Made by a program: the position numbers and the translations under genes. This document shows, piece after piece, positions 42,928-52,694 of a stretch of 64,000 nt of DNA; within the stretch, counting starts at the first letter, position 1; each line of letters begins with the position of its first letter. This DNA comes from an uncultured Prevotellaceae bacterium. GTDB lineage: Bacteria > Bacteroidota > Bacteroidia > Bacteroidales > Bacteroidaceae. Where the stretch lies: positions 1 through 64,000 of the forward strand of contig ONCK01000002.1 of the NCBI GenBank assembly GCA_900316315.1, read 5' to 3'. Under the pieces are notes generated by a model. It had not been told where the DNA came from. It did no database searches and saw only the letters and a list, made by a program, of their open reading frames with translations.

Positions 42928-45900
42928 TTATTTCTCTTTCTTTACCGGCGCGGGAGTCTTGGGCTTGCGTCGGAAGAGGTCGGAGAGGCGATTGAAGGAG
43001 CGCTGGAACTGTATGCCGCCTCCTTGGGTGGAGAGAGAGGAGCGGGAGAAGTACCGATTGTTGGTTTCGCTATAAGCTTTGAGGCTGAGGGTGCCCTGCT
43101 TATTGAGCAGATAGCGGAGGTTGAAGTCTCCTACAAAATTGTTGGCATAGGTGTTTTGTTCCCGGTATCCGAAGTTGCCATTGAGCAGGAGTCGGTGTTG
43201 GAGGAGGCTGCCCTGCAGTTGTCCGCCGACCTCCATGTCCTCCCATCCCAGGCGGCCGGTGGAGACAGAGGGGCCTATCTGCCAGTCCTTGATATGGAGG
43301 GCTTGATTGATGAAGTTGCCAAGCTGGCTGCCCAGAGTGCCGGCAAAGAGGCTCTGCATGGCGACGGTGGACTGGGCGGGAGTGGATGAGCCGGAGGAGG
43401 TGGCATAGTCGTAGGTATAAAAACGACCGACGGTAAGCAGGTAGAGCATCTGCGTATTGAGGTCTTCCTGAGAGGAGATGACGCTGTGGAGGGTGCGCTC
43501 GAGGTCGTCGCCTGCGGTGGGAAACTCGAGCCCGAAGCTGACCTCGGGACGGCTGCTCTTTCCGCTGAAGTTGAGCAGGCAGTTTACATTGGTGGTGGCA
43601 TTGCTCATTTCTGCGCCGAGATTGAGGTCACTGAGGGAGACGGAGTGAACCTGGTAGATGCCTTGCAGGTCGATGTCGCCGTCGTCGGCGCGGCCGGAGA
43701 AGCGCAAGGTGCCTCCAGGCCGGATGTCAAAGATGCGATATAGAAGTTCGCGCATGGTGAGCTGGTAGCTGCCTCCGGTGGTCTGGTAGAGGCCGTTGAG
43801 ACTGAAATGTCCCTTGTTATACCAGCGGGCTTGGATGGGGCCGCTGCCGCGTAGGCGAAAGCCGTCGCCGCTCTTGCGGTCGGTGTAAATGACCAGCTGG
43901 GTTTCCGGCGTGACATCGGCATTGACGGTGAGATAGATGTCGGTTGTGGAGTCACGGAAGCCAGAGGCTTCGCGTATCACGCCCTGACGGGGTGGCGGAA
44001 AGTCGCGCGTATCTTGCCCTGCTGGGGCCAGAGCCTGCGCATAAATTGCCATTCGGCTTTTATTCCTGTCAAGGCGAACACCCGCGTAGCCTTCGGCTGA
44101 TCTATTATGGAAGCGGATAAACTCAGTGCCATCGGAGCTGGAGCGGTCGGAGGAGTCATAGTAAAAGGTGGAGCCTGCGCGTGGCGTAAGCTGAAGCTTG
44201 GCATGGACAGCGGAGGTGGTGCCCCACAGGCGCGCATTGCCGTCGGTCCGTATGCTGCCCCAGAAGAGCTCTTCGTCAGGTCCCATGTGATGGTATGCCA
44301 GAAGGTGGTCGGCCTGCATGGAGAGATCGTAGCCGAAGTCGGAGAGATGGTCGTGAGTAACGGCTCCGCTGAGGGTACCGGTGCCGCCGTAGAGGTCGTG
44401 GAGGCGCACTCCATCGAAGCGGAAGTGGTCGGGCGTGAACCTAATCGTATCGCCGATGATGGCGTAATGTGCGCCCGTGACGGGCGGAGTGAAGGAGAGG
44501 GTGTCGATGACCTCCACGCCATCGAGCTCCATTTTGCCGAACGAGCCGTGGAGATGCAGCTGACCGCAGGCAGTGCCAGTGACCGGCCCGATGACGCCTG
44601 CCAGCCAGGAGTCGAGGAACTGAAGCGGAGTGTGGCGCGAACCAAAGTGGAGGCTGATGGCATTCTGCCCGATATCAACATAGCCGCGGATGGTCGTCTC
44701 GTCGCGCTGGGTGAGGCGAGTGACGGCGTCGATGATGATGCGCTTGGTCGGGGCTTCCCAGCGGGCATCTACGAGGAGGGTCCCCATGGGGCCGCCTTCG
44801 AAGCAAAAGTCTTTGACTGTGAGTCGGGCGGGGATGTCCTTGTCCTGCGTAGTCGTGGGGAGGTAGGCTGTGCCGCTCAGTTTGCCCGAGAAGTCGACAG
44901 GGTGGAAATTGAGCAGGTCCTGTATATGGGCAATCTCGATGTCATGGAGCTCGACGCGATAGGGGGAGATGGCGGACTCGGAGTTGCTGACATACAAGTA
45001 TTGGTCTCCCCGGCGTATCCCGAGAGGAGTGAGGCTGATGCCAGAGCGCGTCCACCCGATGCGGGCTTCGTCGATATGCCACAGACTGTCCTTGATGCTG
45101 ACCTCTGAGGGGAGGAGATGGATGTCGGCGATATGGCCCGCGGAATCAGCGGCGTGAAACTGGCAGACGGCACGGAGGGTCCCACTGGTGCCGTGAGGGG
45201 CGACGGTGCTCCACTCGACCTGAGGCGTGAGCCTATTGTTTGAGATACCGGAGTGGATGGCGATACGGACATCGTCGTTGCCGAAGGTCTTGGTCAGCTG
45301 GGTGAGGAGCTGGAGCGAGTCGGCGCTGCCGGAGAGGTAGAGCGTGGCCTGGGAGTAGGGAGCTCCATCGATGTGGAAGCCGGGGGCCCAAGCTGTGAGG
45401 CTGATACGCTGTCTCCTACCATCGAGATAGCCGGAGACATGGGCTGGTCGGTCGAGGGAGATCGGAATGCCAAGGAAGTACTGCAGTGCGCGCGCGTCCT
45501 TGAGATGCAGCCGGAAGTCGGCGCTGCCGGCGTGGGTGGGGGTATAGCGGATATACTCGCGCAGGGACGGAAATGAACGGGCGATGAAAGTGAGAACGCT
45601 ATGGGCGGTCTGCCTGATATCCTGACTGGCGGAGAGATGGGCTTCGGCGATATCGCTGTGAAGATTGAGGCGGCGGCCTCCGTCAGTGACCTCGACGAGG
45701 AGCGAGTCAAGGCTGTAGGGACCGGAAGGGCTCCTCATGGATAGATGGCGCAGTGCGAGCCGATTGTGGCCTCTCAGGTGCATATCGCTGATGGAGGCGG
45801 AGAGGTAGCCGCGCACCTCGGCATCCCCATAGTGTGAGGAGAGGTGGAGGGCCTTGGGCTTGAGCATCGAGACATCGGCCGTGAGCCTGATATTGCTGGG

Positions 45901-47478
45901 GCCTCCGACAAGGTCGGTCTCGACTTGGGCCCGGACGCGGGCATTGGGATCGTTGACGTCAAGCTGAGCCTGCAGGTGGTGGGCTGTGAGTTGGCCGTCA
46001 GCCTGTACATGGGCATAAGGATAGCCGTGGAGCGAGAGCTGACTCAGGTTGGCGGTCATATGGAGGTCGAGTGGGGAGAGGGAGCCTGCTGCCGTCACGG
46101 TGCCGGAAGTGGGTAGGGGAGCTTGGGCACTCCATCGGGACAGCAGGGAGTTAGGGCAGAATTTGTCCCACCGGACGCCATTGAGACGAAGGGAGGCCTG
46201 CAGACGAGGGCCGAAGCAGTCCAATTGCTCATCGATGATACCGGCGTCACACCGCGTGTGGCCCTTGAGTCGCAGGCGTGTGCCCTGGAGGGTGAAGTCG
46301 GCGCTTTGCTGCACCTGTCCCAAGGCGGCTACCTGCTGCCTGAGGCCTTGGCTTTGGTGGATGAGGGTTAGCAATGCAGTGGTCGCCTGAGGAGAGACGG
46401 ACAGCTGCGCGAGATGGCCGGCCAGCCGGAGAGGACGCCCGTGGATGAAGTCCTGATACAAGCGTCCCTGCGCATCGACGGACAGGCTCTGGCGGCGACT
46501 GTCGTGCATTTGAACCTGAATGTCGACGGGGTGACCCGCAATGGGGCCTGCCGCACGGCGAACCTCCTGGGCTTGAATGTCGTATAATACGGACTGTTCG
46601 GCGAGAAAGTTACTCTCGGGCTGTCGCAAGCCAGGCATCAGACACGAGAAATCGGAGGGGGACAAGGTGCCGCGGGCGCGTAATTGGCGGACGTGCTCCT
46701 GTCCCCGCTGGAGACGGGCCGTAAGTTGAGGAATCTGCAGGCTTGAGTGGGGCAGGCGAAGGTCAAGATGATGGACTGTCAGGTCCTGTCCGGCAAGGAG
46801 GGCATGGCAGCGCAGACGCTTCAGTTGGAACCCACTCTGCTCCTTAAACTGGAGTTGGCGGATCCGTATGTCAAGGTCGTCGTGGCGCAGACTGCCGGTG
46901 CGGAAGTTGCCGTTGATCTCTGAGAGATGGATGTGGCGGGGATTAAGCTGGCCCGGTGTCTGAAAGGCGTTGAGAATGTCGTAACGGAGGTCCACATTGC
47001 GGCAGATGAAGGAGCGCGCACTGAACTTCAGTTTGGGCCCTTGGGAGCCGGAGCTGCTTGAGAGGCTGTCAAGCAGGAACTGGTAATTGGGCTTAGCTCC
47101 GTCTGTCGCGCGATAGAGCCTCACCTTGCAGTCGTACAGGCCGGCATGCTTGACGACGAGCTCCTTGCGCAGCAGCGGTATCATCTCCAGCCGGACGCCG
47201 AGATGGCGGGCACAGAGCATGGGCTGCCCCGACTGGTCCATGACCAGAATGCTGTCGACGTCGACCCGATTGAGCAGGCCGATGCTGATACTCCGGATGC
47301 TGACTTGTGTACCCAGTTTGGTGCTGAGCATGTCGGATACGTCTCGCCCCAGCTGCCGCTCGACGGAAGGAAGGCTCAGGAGCAACAGGGGACAGAGGTA
47401 TACGGCCCCTGCTGTGACAAGTAGGATGCGTAGGATGTAGTTGAGTCGTTTCGTAAGGCCGGATATTTTTGCGGACAA
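42928..47478 (-). CDS. TamB-like (DUF490) inner-membrane/periplasmic giant
   Basis: 1516 residues. One N-terminal membrane anchor (about 14-36: YILRILLVTAGAVYLCPLLLLSLPS), then a long beta-rich body as in AsmA/TamB bridge proteins that carry lipids or assist outer-membrane assembly. The C-terminal DUF490 domain (about 1175-1500) is clear: TTDIYLTVNADVTPETQLVIYTD, YQTTGGSYQLTMRELLYRIFDIRPGGTLRFSG, and SLFAGTLGSQLGNFINQALHIKDWQIGPSVSTGRLGWEDMEVGGQL. Residues about 1127-1174 are encoded by an interspersed repeat and have no counterpart in the expected flow of the domain. No tamA-like gene nearby. Confidence 0.93.
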   Translation of the reverse strand: MSAKISGLTKRLNYILRILLVTAGAVYLCPLLLLSLPSVERQLGRDVSDMLSTKLGTQVSIRSISIGLLNRVDVDSILVMDQSGQPMLCARHLGVRLEMIPLLRKELVVKHAGLYDCKVRLYRATDGAKPNYQFLLDSLSSSSGSQGPKLKFSARSFICRNVDLRYDILNAFQTPGQLNPRHIHLSEINGNFRTGSLRHDDLDIRIRQLQFKEQSGFQLKRLRCHALLAGQDLTVHHLDLRLPHSSLQIPQLTARLQRGQEHVRQLRARGTLSPSDFSCLMPGLRQPESNFLAEQSVLYDIQAQEVRRAAGPIAGHPVDIQVQMHDSRRQSLSVDAQGRLYQDFIHGRPLRLAGHLAQLSVSPQATTALLTLIHQSQGLRQQVAALGQVQQSADFTLQGTRLRLKGHTRCDAGIIDEQLDCFGPRLQASLRLNGVRWDKFCPNSLLSRWSAQAPLPTSGTVTAAGSLSPLDLHMTANLSQLSLHGYPYAHVQADGQLTAHHLQAQLDVNDPNARVRAQVETDLVGGPSNIRLTADVSMLKPKALHLSSHYGDAEVRGYLSASISDMHLRGHNRLALRHLSMRSPSGPYSLDSLLVEVTDGGRRLNLHSDIAEAHLSASQDIRQTAHSVLTFIARSFPSLREYIRYTPTHAGSADFRLHLKDARALQYFLGIPISLDRPAHVSGYLDGRRQRISLTAWAPGFHIDGAPYSQATLYLSGSADSLQLLTQLTKTFGNDDVRIAIHSGISNNRLTPQVEWSTVAPHGTSGTLRAVCQFHAADSAGHIADIHLLPSEVSIKDSLWHIDEARIGWTRSGISLTPLGIRRGDQYLYVSNSESAISPYRVELHDIEIAHIQDLLNFHPVDFSGKLSGTAYLPTTTQDKDIPARLTVKDFCFEGGPMGTLLVDARWEAPTKRIIIDAVTRLTQRDETTIRGYVDIGQNAISLHFGSRHTPLQFLDSWLAGVIGPVTGTACGQLHLHGSFGKMELDGVEVIDTLSFTPPVTGAHYAIIGDTIRFTPDHFRFDGVRLHDLYGGTGTLSGAVTHDHLSDFGYDLSMQADHLLAYHHMGPDEELFWGSIRTDGNARLWGTTSAVHAKLQLTPRAGSTFYYDSSDRSSSDGTEFIRFHNRSAEGYAGVRLDRNKSRMAIYAQALAPAGQDTRDFPPPRQGVIREASGFRDSTTDIYLTVNADVTPETQLVIYTDRKSGDGFRLRGSGPIQARWYNKGHFSLNGLYQTTGGSYQLTMRELLYRIFDIRPGGTLRFSGRADDGDIDLQGIYQVHSVSLSDLNLGAEMSNATTNVNCLLNFSGKSSRPEVSFGLEFPTAGDDLERTLHSVISSQEDLNTQMLYLLTVGRFYTYDYATSSGSSTPAQSTVAMQSLFAGTLGSQLGNFINQALHIKDWQIGPSVSTGRLGWEDMEVGGQLQGSLLQHRLLLNGNFGYREQNTYANNFVGDFNLRYLLNKQGTLSLKAYSETNNRYFSRSSLSTQGGGIQFQRSFNRLSDLFRRKPKTPAPVKKEK
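43957..44100. repeat. 144-bp interspersed palindromic element in frame inside the TamB-like gene
   Basis: One end is the hairpin GAAGCC-AGA-GGCTTC (43957-43971) followed by GCGTATCACGCCCTGACGGGG. A second GCGCGTATCTTGCCCTG copy lies at 44005-44022. The other end is the hairpin TAGCC-TTC-GGCTGA (44087-44100). The length is exactly 48 codons and contains no stop in the reading frame of the host gene. Encoded peptide core: PPPRQGVIREASGF. Confidence 0.82.
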
Positions 47479-47633
47479 ATTTACTCAAAAATCTGTCCAT
47501 ATCGGTTTTGCGAAGTGACAAATTGCGATCCTCACAGACCGAATGGCGGTGGAGACAGGCCTTCATGGCCACTTTTTCCCTCACATTGTCCAAATGATAT
47601 ACTCCAGAAGGCAGCGATATGAATTTAAAAGGC

Positions 47634-47641
47634 TAATTTTG
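47634..47641 (+). promoter_or_regulatory. -7 box (TAATTTTG) for fbp
   Basis: TAATTTTG, 25 bases before the fbp ATG. No -33 TTTG at the usual distance. The divergent TamB-like gene has no clear box in 47479-47633. Confidence 0.55.
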
Positions 47642-47666
47642 CAGTCTTAAAGCGTATTTCAGATTT

Positions 47667-49679
47667 ATGACGATGTCAATGAAAGACAACAGTATGACAG
47701 ACCAGTCCAAGGCGTACAAAGACGACCTGCGCTACCTCTCGCTCCTGTCGAGAGACTTCCCGACTATATCCAGCGTGACTACAGAAATCATCAATCTCGA
47801 GGCCATCCTGCACTTGCCTAAGCCCACTGAACACTTCCTCGCCGACTTGCACGGGGAGAACGAGGCCTTCCAGCATGTCCTGCGTAATGCCTCGGGCAAT
47901 ATCAAGCGCAAAGTCAAGGAGCTCTTTGGCAATACCCTGCGCGAACAGGACATGAAGGACTTGTGCACGCTCATCTATTATCCCGAACAGAAACTCGAAC
48001 TGATCAAACAGGCAGACAAAAATATTGACGACTATTATCAGACGACGCTCAATCAACTCGTGGCCATCTGCCGGCGCGTCTCGTCCAAGTACACGCGCTC
48101 CAAAGTGCGTAAGAGTCTGCCGCCTGAGTTTGCCTATATCATCGAGGAACTCCTGCACGAGTCGACAGACGACCACAACAAGGAGGCCTATGTCAATGTC
48201 ATCATCCAGACCATCATCGACACCAAGCGCGCCGACCACTTCATCATCGCCCTCTGCTATCTCATCCAGCGCTTGTCCATCGACCAACTTCACATATTGG
48301 GCGACATCTACGACCGCGGCCCGGGTGCCCATCTCATCATGGATACGCTTGAGAACTATCACAGGTGGGACATCGAGTGGGGCAACCATGACATGCTCTG
48401 GATCGGCGCCGCAGCCGGCAATCCCTGCTGCGTTGCTGCCGTAATCAGACTCTCCCTGCGCTATGCCAATACGACGACGCTCGAGGACGGCTATGCCATC
48501 AATCTGGTGCCGCTGGCCACATTTGCCATGGAGCAGTACAAGGACGACCCCTGCACCGTATTTCAGCCCATACTCGACCCACAGAGCCGCCAGCCGAGCG
48601 AAAAGACCTTGCGCCTGCTTAGCCAGATGCACAAGGCCATCAGCATCATACAGTTCAAACTCGAAGGGCAATTGTATCATGCGCATTCAGAATGGCATAT
48701 GGACGACCGCGCCCTTCTCGAGAAGATAGACAAGTCCAAGGGCACCGTCGAGGTCTATGGCAAGGAGTATCCTCTGACTGACACAGCGTTTCCCACGCTC
48801 GACGAGCGAGCCCCCTACAAACTCACGCAGGAGGAGGCGGAAGTCGTCAGGCGCCTCTGCCACTCCTTCCTCATCAGCGACCATCTACAGCGTCATATCC
48901 ACAGCATGTTGAAGCATGGCAGCATGTACGGCATATACAATGAGAATCTGCTCTTCCATGCCTCCGTGCCCCTCAATGAGGACGGCTCCTTGAAAGAAGT
49001 CGCCGTGGCTGGGCAGCTCGTGAGCGGCAAGGACCTTCTGGACCGTATTGAGCAGCTCGCCCGGGCCGCCTTTGACGACGGCGCCTCCGAGGCGGAGAGA
49101 CGACAGGGGAGAGACTACTACTGGTATCTCTGGTGCGGCCCAGACAGCCCCCTCTTTGACAAGAGTCGGATGACTACCTTTGAGCGCTACTTCATCGCGG
49201 ACAAGTCGACGTATCATGAGGAAAAAGGTTGGTACTACAAGCTGCGCGAGAAGCCGGAGATCTGCGACCGCATCATGAACGCCTTCGGCCTCAAAGTCGC
49301 ACCGCACCGCCATATCATCAACGGCCATGTGCCCGTGCGCGTTTCCGGAGGCGAGAGTCCCATCAAGGCCAACGGCCGACTGATGGTCATTGACGGAGGT
49401 TTTGCACGCGCCTATCACGACACGACCGGTATTGCAGGATATACGCTCGTCTACCATAGTCGGGGATTTCAACTCGTACAGCACGCGCCGTTTAAGAGCA
49501 CCGAAGAGGCGATCCTCAATGGTACAGACATCAAGAGCATCACGCAGATTGTGGAGATGAACAATGTACGTGAGATGGTAGGCGACACGGATAAGGGCGT
49601 GGAGCTCCGCAAACAGATTTCCGACCTCAAAAATCTCCTTACCGCTTACCGCAAAGGCATCATCAAGGAGCGCAACTAA
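47667..49679 (+). CDS. fbp: Fructose-1,6-bisphosphatase, class III
   Basis: 670 residues, the large class III (Firmicutes/Bacteroidota) gluconeogenic enzyme releasing phosphate from fructose-1,6-bisphosphate. Metallophosphoesterase motifs: FLADLHGENEAFQ (DxH), HILGDIYDRGPGAH (GDxxDRG), EWGNHDM (GNHD) and INGHVPV (GH). The start lies among three nearby Met codons (MTMSMKDNSM); I take the first. Monocistronic. Confidence 0.97.
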   Translation: MTMSMKDNSMTDQSKAYKDDLRYLSLLSRDFPTISSVTTEIINLEAILHLPKPTEHFLADLHGENEAFQHVLRNASGNIKRKVKELFGNTLREQDMKDLCTLIYYPEQKLELIKQADKNIDDYYQTTLNQLVAICRRVSSKYTRSKVRKSLPPEFAYIIEELLHESTDDHNKEAYVNVIIQTIIDTKRADHFIIALCYLIQRLSIDQLHILGDIYDRGPGAHLIMDTLENYHRWDIEWGNHDMLWIGAAAGNPCCVAAVIRLSLRYANTTTLEDGYAINLVPLATFAMEQYKDDPCTVFQPILDPQSRQPSEKTLRLLSQMHKAISIIQFKLEGQLYHAHSEWHMDDRALLEKIDKSKGTVEVYGKEYPLTDTAFPTLDERAPYKLTQEEAEVVRRLCHSFLISDHLQRHIHSMLKHGSMYGIYNENLLFHASVPLNEDGSLKEVAVAGQLVSGKDLLDRIEQLARAAFDDGASEAERRQGRDYYWYLWCGPDSPLFDKSRMTTFERYFIADKSTYHEEKGWYYKLREKPEICDRIMNAFGLKVAPHRHIINGHVPVRVSGGESPIKANGRLMVIDGGFARAYHDTTGIAGYTLVYHSRGFQLVQHAPFKSTEEAILNGTDIKSITQIVEMNNVREMVGDTDKGVELRKQISDLKNLLTAYRKGIIKERN

Positions 49680-50227
49680 AGTCAATACAATGTGGTCCTC
49701 GACGCACAGTGAGAGCCAGAAGTGGCTTCATATATAAAGCATACGCATTTCTCGCCGCAAACGGGGCTTAACTCTTGTCATGGCTTGGCTCTTGCCGTGG
49801 AGTAAAAGTTGTAGGCGGCCCCATAGTAAACACGGCCCAGTCTCGTCCCAGAGCGAGATCCGTAGGCAATTCCACCTAAACAAAGTAAGGGAGCCCTCGT
49901 CTAAAGTGAGTGCAGATTTGTCCCCTTGTCCGTCCGGAGAGTGTGCACGTCAAGCCCTAGAGGGGCTTGATGTCCTCAGCTGAAAGGAAAATTCTTCCAG
50001 AGGGTACTGGGCGTTGTCCACCGCGGGCAATTCTCTGAGTTGCAGACACAGTCTGTTTCCTTATTAGTACAGAGAAGCCCATGAACTGCGGGCAAAAACA
50101 ACTTGTCTCCGAAATCGAACAATATCGGATCTGAGACAAACGGAATCCGACATTTATTACCATAAACGACACGCCACTCCTTATCCAGAGACATAGTATG
50201 CGGACTGTCTGACAAGGTCTCAAATAT
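49680..50227. other. Intergenic region after fbp, no gene called
   Basis: A 7-bp stem hairpin CAAGCCC-TAGAG-GGGCTTG sits at 49951-49969. Two overlapping minus-strand ORFs (88 and 90 codons, 49957-50248) have no family features and start inside the manC terminator, so I do not call them. Confidence 0.45.
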
Positions 50228-50271
50228 AAAAAACGCTTCTCCTCTCACGACTCAAGACGGCAGAAGAAGCG
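50228..50271 (-). terminator. Intrinsic terminator downstream of manC
   Basis: Minus strand: CGCTTCT (50265-50271) pairs with AGAAGCG (50234-50240), followed by six T (50228-50233). It is 93 bases past the manC stop. Confidence 0.65.
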
Positions 50272-50363
50272 ATAAATTTTAACCTATAGCGCGTCTGTTT
50301 CAGCCCTTCACTTACAGCTGTGCGAGGACAGTGCGACAATTGGCAGGAACTGCAGAGAAAAAG

Positions 50364-51422
50364 CTAGTGGAAGAGCTTGATGCGCTGTTCTTCAGAGATT
50401 TTGCAGACCAGAAGCACTCCGTCGCGCTCAGCTACGATATAGCCGTCCAGACCTTGTACTACGACTTGCTTGAGCCCTGAGGTGTGGACGATGCAGTTGT
50501 TGGAGTCAAAAAGTCGGATATTGGCCCCGACAGTAGCGTTGCCGTGCTGGTCTTGCGGCAGGCGGGAGTGCAGTGAGCTCCATGAGCCGAGGTCGCTCCA
50601 GCCCATATCCACGGGATAGACGTAAATCTCGTCAGCCCGCTCCATGATGGCATAATCTACGGAGATATTCTGACACTCCGCGTAGCGGGCATTGATGACC
50701 TCCTGCTCGCGGGGGGTGCCCAAGACGGGCTTGATTTCGTCAAAAAATGCGGCCATCTCAGGCTGGTATACGCGGAAGGCATTGACTATGGTGTTGACAT
50801 TCCAGATGAAGATGCCGGCATTCCAGTAGTAGTTGGATTGGCGTATATATCGGAGAGCTACTTCCAGTTCGGGCTTCTCACGAAAAGAGTCTACGCGGTA
50901 AATGTTGTTGTTGGTCGGGGAGGCGCAGCTAAGATCCGCCTCGATATAGCCGTATCCCGTGGCCGGATAGTCCGGCTGAATGCCGAGCGTGACAATGCTG
51001 TCGGTCTCAGAGGTAAACTTGAGGCACTGGCTGATGGCTTCCCGATAGCGGGTGACATTGCCTATGAAGGCGTCGCTCGGTGTGACAACGATATTGGCAT
51101 TAGGATTGACGGTCTTAATAGACCAACTGACGTAGGCGATGCAGGGAGCTGTATTGCGCCGGCAGGGCTCGAGGAGCACATTGCGCTTGGGAATATCCGG
51201 CAGCTGCCGAGCGACAAGGTCAGCATAGCGCGCTGATGTGACCACCCAGATGTTTTGCTTGGGACAGATGCCTTCAAATCGGTCTACGGTCTGCTGCAGG
51301 AGGCTTCGTCCTGTATTCATGATATCGAGAAACTGCTTGGGCATATTTTCGCTGCTCATCGGCCAAAATCGGCTGCCGACTCCGCCTGCCATTATGACCA
51401 CATAGTTGTTTGAGTTGTCCAT
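50364..51422 (-). CDS. manC: Mannose-1-phosphate guanylyltransferase
   Basis: 352 residues, the length of the single-domain (non-PMI-fused) enzyme. It makes GDP-mannose for glycans from mannose-1-phosphate and GTP. The signature AGGVGSRFWPMSSENMPKQFLDI (GGxGxRxWP...PKQF) is at 12-35; the metal Asp is in VVTPSDAFI; FREKPELE and WNAGIFIWN are conserved. It lies alone, 162 bases after the DUF1573 gene; no capsule cluster is near. Confidence 0.95.
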   Translation of the reverse strand: MDNSNNYVVIMAGGVGSRFWPMSSENMPKQFLDIMNTGRSLLQQTVDRFEGICPKQNIWVVTSARYADLVARQLPDIPKRNVLLEPCRRNTAPCIAYVSWSIKTVNPNANIVVTPSDAFIGNVTRYREAISQCLKFTSETDSIVTLGIQPDYPATGYGYIEADLSCASPTNNNIYRVDSFREKPELEVALRYIRQSNYYWNAGIFIWNVNTIVNAFRVYQPEMAAFFDEIKPVLGTPREQEVINARYAECQNISVDYAIMERADEIYVYPVDMGWSDLGSWSSLHSRLPQDQHGNATVGANIRLFDSNNCIVHTSGLKQVVVQGLDGYIVAERDGVLLVCKISEEQRIKLFH

Positions 51423-51584
51423 CTTGTCAATTTGTCAATTTTTTATTATACTGTATAATTTTTGCTCATGTGAGGTTGACCCTCTAGTTCCTTTTGTGTC
51501 GGGCTTGTCGCCCCTGTTCCCTAGTGAAAATGTCCGTGCTGTCAGAGTGCTTCCGGCTTCTCATGACCGAGCACCGGCCGGTGT

Positions 51585-51980
51585 CTACTTCTGGGCGTCT
51601 TCTGTCATATTGCCCTCGATGTAGAGGCGCACGAGGTGCGTCTTGGCATTGGAGCGTATGGTGATAATCTTTTTAAAATAGCCCGGATAGCGTCCCTTGC
51701 CGTTGTAGGTGACGGAGATTTCGCCCTTGGCACCCGGCGCGATAGGCTTCTCCGTATACGATGGCACTGTGCAGCCGCAGGAGGCTATGGCCTGATTGAT
51801 GATGAGGGGAGCATTGCCGACATTGGTAAATGTGAACTTACAGGTGACGACGCTCTTGGATTCGGGGAAGGTGCCAAAATTGTGGACAGTAGTATCAAAT
51901 TTAATCTCGCTCAGGGCTGTGTCCCCATAGACACCTGTAAATGCAAGAAGGGCAACGAGGATGGTCAGTATACATCTCAT
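51585..51980 (-). CDS. DUF1573 domain protein, exported
   Basis: 131 residues. Signal peptide 1-19 (ILTILVALLAFTGVYG). The remainder is the Ig-like DUF1573 domain (FDTTVHNFGTFPESKSVVTCKFTFTNVGNAPLIINQAIASCGCTVPSYTEKPIAPGAKGEISVTYN), with the typical SCGC motif at about 69-72. Periplasmic or surface; role unknown. Common in Bacteroidota, often next to cell-envelope genes. Confidence 0.92.
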   Translation of the reverse strand: MRCILTILVALLAFTGVYGDTALSEIKFDTTVHNFGTFPESKSVVTCKFTFTNVGNAPLIINQAIASCGCTVPSYTEKPIAPGAKGEISVTYNGKGRYPGYFKKIITIRSNAKTHLVRLYIEGNMTEDAQK

Positions 51981-52009
51981 ATTGTAAAGTCTTTGTGCTT
52001 TTAATTGGG

Positions 52010-52017
52010 CAAAAGTA
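52010..52017 (-). promoter_or_regulatory. -7 box (TACTTTTG) for the DUF1573 gene
   Basis: Minus-strand TACTTTTG, 29 bases before the DUF1573 ATG. Confidence 0.55.
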
Positions 52018-52081
52018 GAAAATAAATCTTGTTTTTAGCCTGTTTGTACTGCAAAAAGTGTCTTGCGCGCGATATTATTTG

Positions 52082-52089
52082 TACTTTTG
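52082..52089 (+). promoter_or_regulatory. -7 box (TACTTTTG) for ruvC
   Basis: TACTTTTG, 23 bases before the ATG at 52113. It overlaps the upstream extension of the ORF (open from 52029), which fixes the later start. Confidence 0.6.
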
Positions 52090-52112
52090 TATGCAAAAAT
52101 AGCATCTTAGGC

Positions 52113-52694
52113 ATGTCAGACGAGATCATACTGGGGATAGATCCCGGCACCAATCTGCTGGGCTATGGCCTCGTGGAGGTCGCGGGCGGCCAGGCCAAAC
52201 TGTTGACCATGGGCGTGCTCGATCTGCGCCATTGCAAGGATGTGTACACCAAACTCGGGCGCATCTATGAGCGCGTCAGCAGCTTGATTAAAAGCTTCGG
52301 GCCCAAAGAGATGGCGATAGAAGCTCCCTTTTATGGCAAAAATGTGCAGAGCATGCTGAAGCTGGGACGTGCCCAAGGCGTGGCCATCGCGGCAGCCGTC
52401 AATAGCGGCCTCTCCGTCCATGAATATGCACCCACCAAGATCAAACTGGCCCTCACAGGACAAGGAGCGGCTTCCAAGGAGCAGGTCCGACGCATGCTCC
52501 AGCAGATATTTCACATCGCCGATGCCGACTTCGTGCCCTATCTCGACGCGACCGATGCTCTGGCTGCCGCTTACTGCCACTATCTGCAGCGAGGCCGCCT
52601 GTCAAGTGATAAACCCTATTGTGACTGGGCCGACTATGTCGCGAAGAATGCCTCCAAAGTCATTGTCAGTCCCCGGCCATCTAATACCAAATGA
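52113..52694 (+). CDS. ruvC: Holliday junction endonuclease RuvC
   Basis: 193 residues from the ATG after the promoter. Catalytic acids Asp10 (GIDPGT), Glu70 (IEAPFYGKN), Asp145 and Asp148 (DATDALAAAYCH) are all intact. It cuts four-way junctions during recombination with RuvAB (not in the window). The C-terminus is about 20-25 residues longer than E. coli RuvC. It overlaps the ABC gene by 4 bases. Confidence 0.96.
   Translation: MSDEIILGIDPGTNLLGYGLVEVAGGQAKLLTMGVLDLRHCKDVYTKLGRIYERVSSLIKSFGPKEMAIEAPFYGKNVQSMLKLGRAQGVAIAAAVNSGLSVHEYAPTKIKLALTGQGAASKEQVRRMLQQIFHIADADFVPYLDATDALAAAYCHYLQRGRLSSDKPYCDWADYVAKNASKVIVSPRPSNTK

Noticed and set aside
47676-48686. 336-codon minus-strand ORF opposite fbp
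   Set aside because: Mirror of the strongly conserved fbp frame; it arises from codon bias, with no promoter or motif.
49957-50248. Two overlapping minus-strand ORFs of 88 and 90 codons
   Set aside because: They begin within the manC terminator and have no recognisable domain or -7 box.
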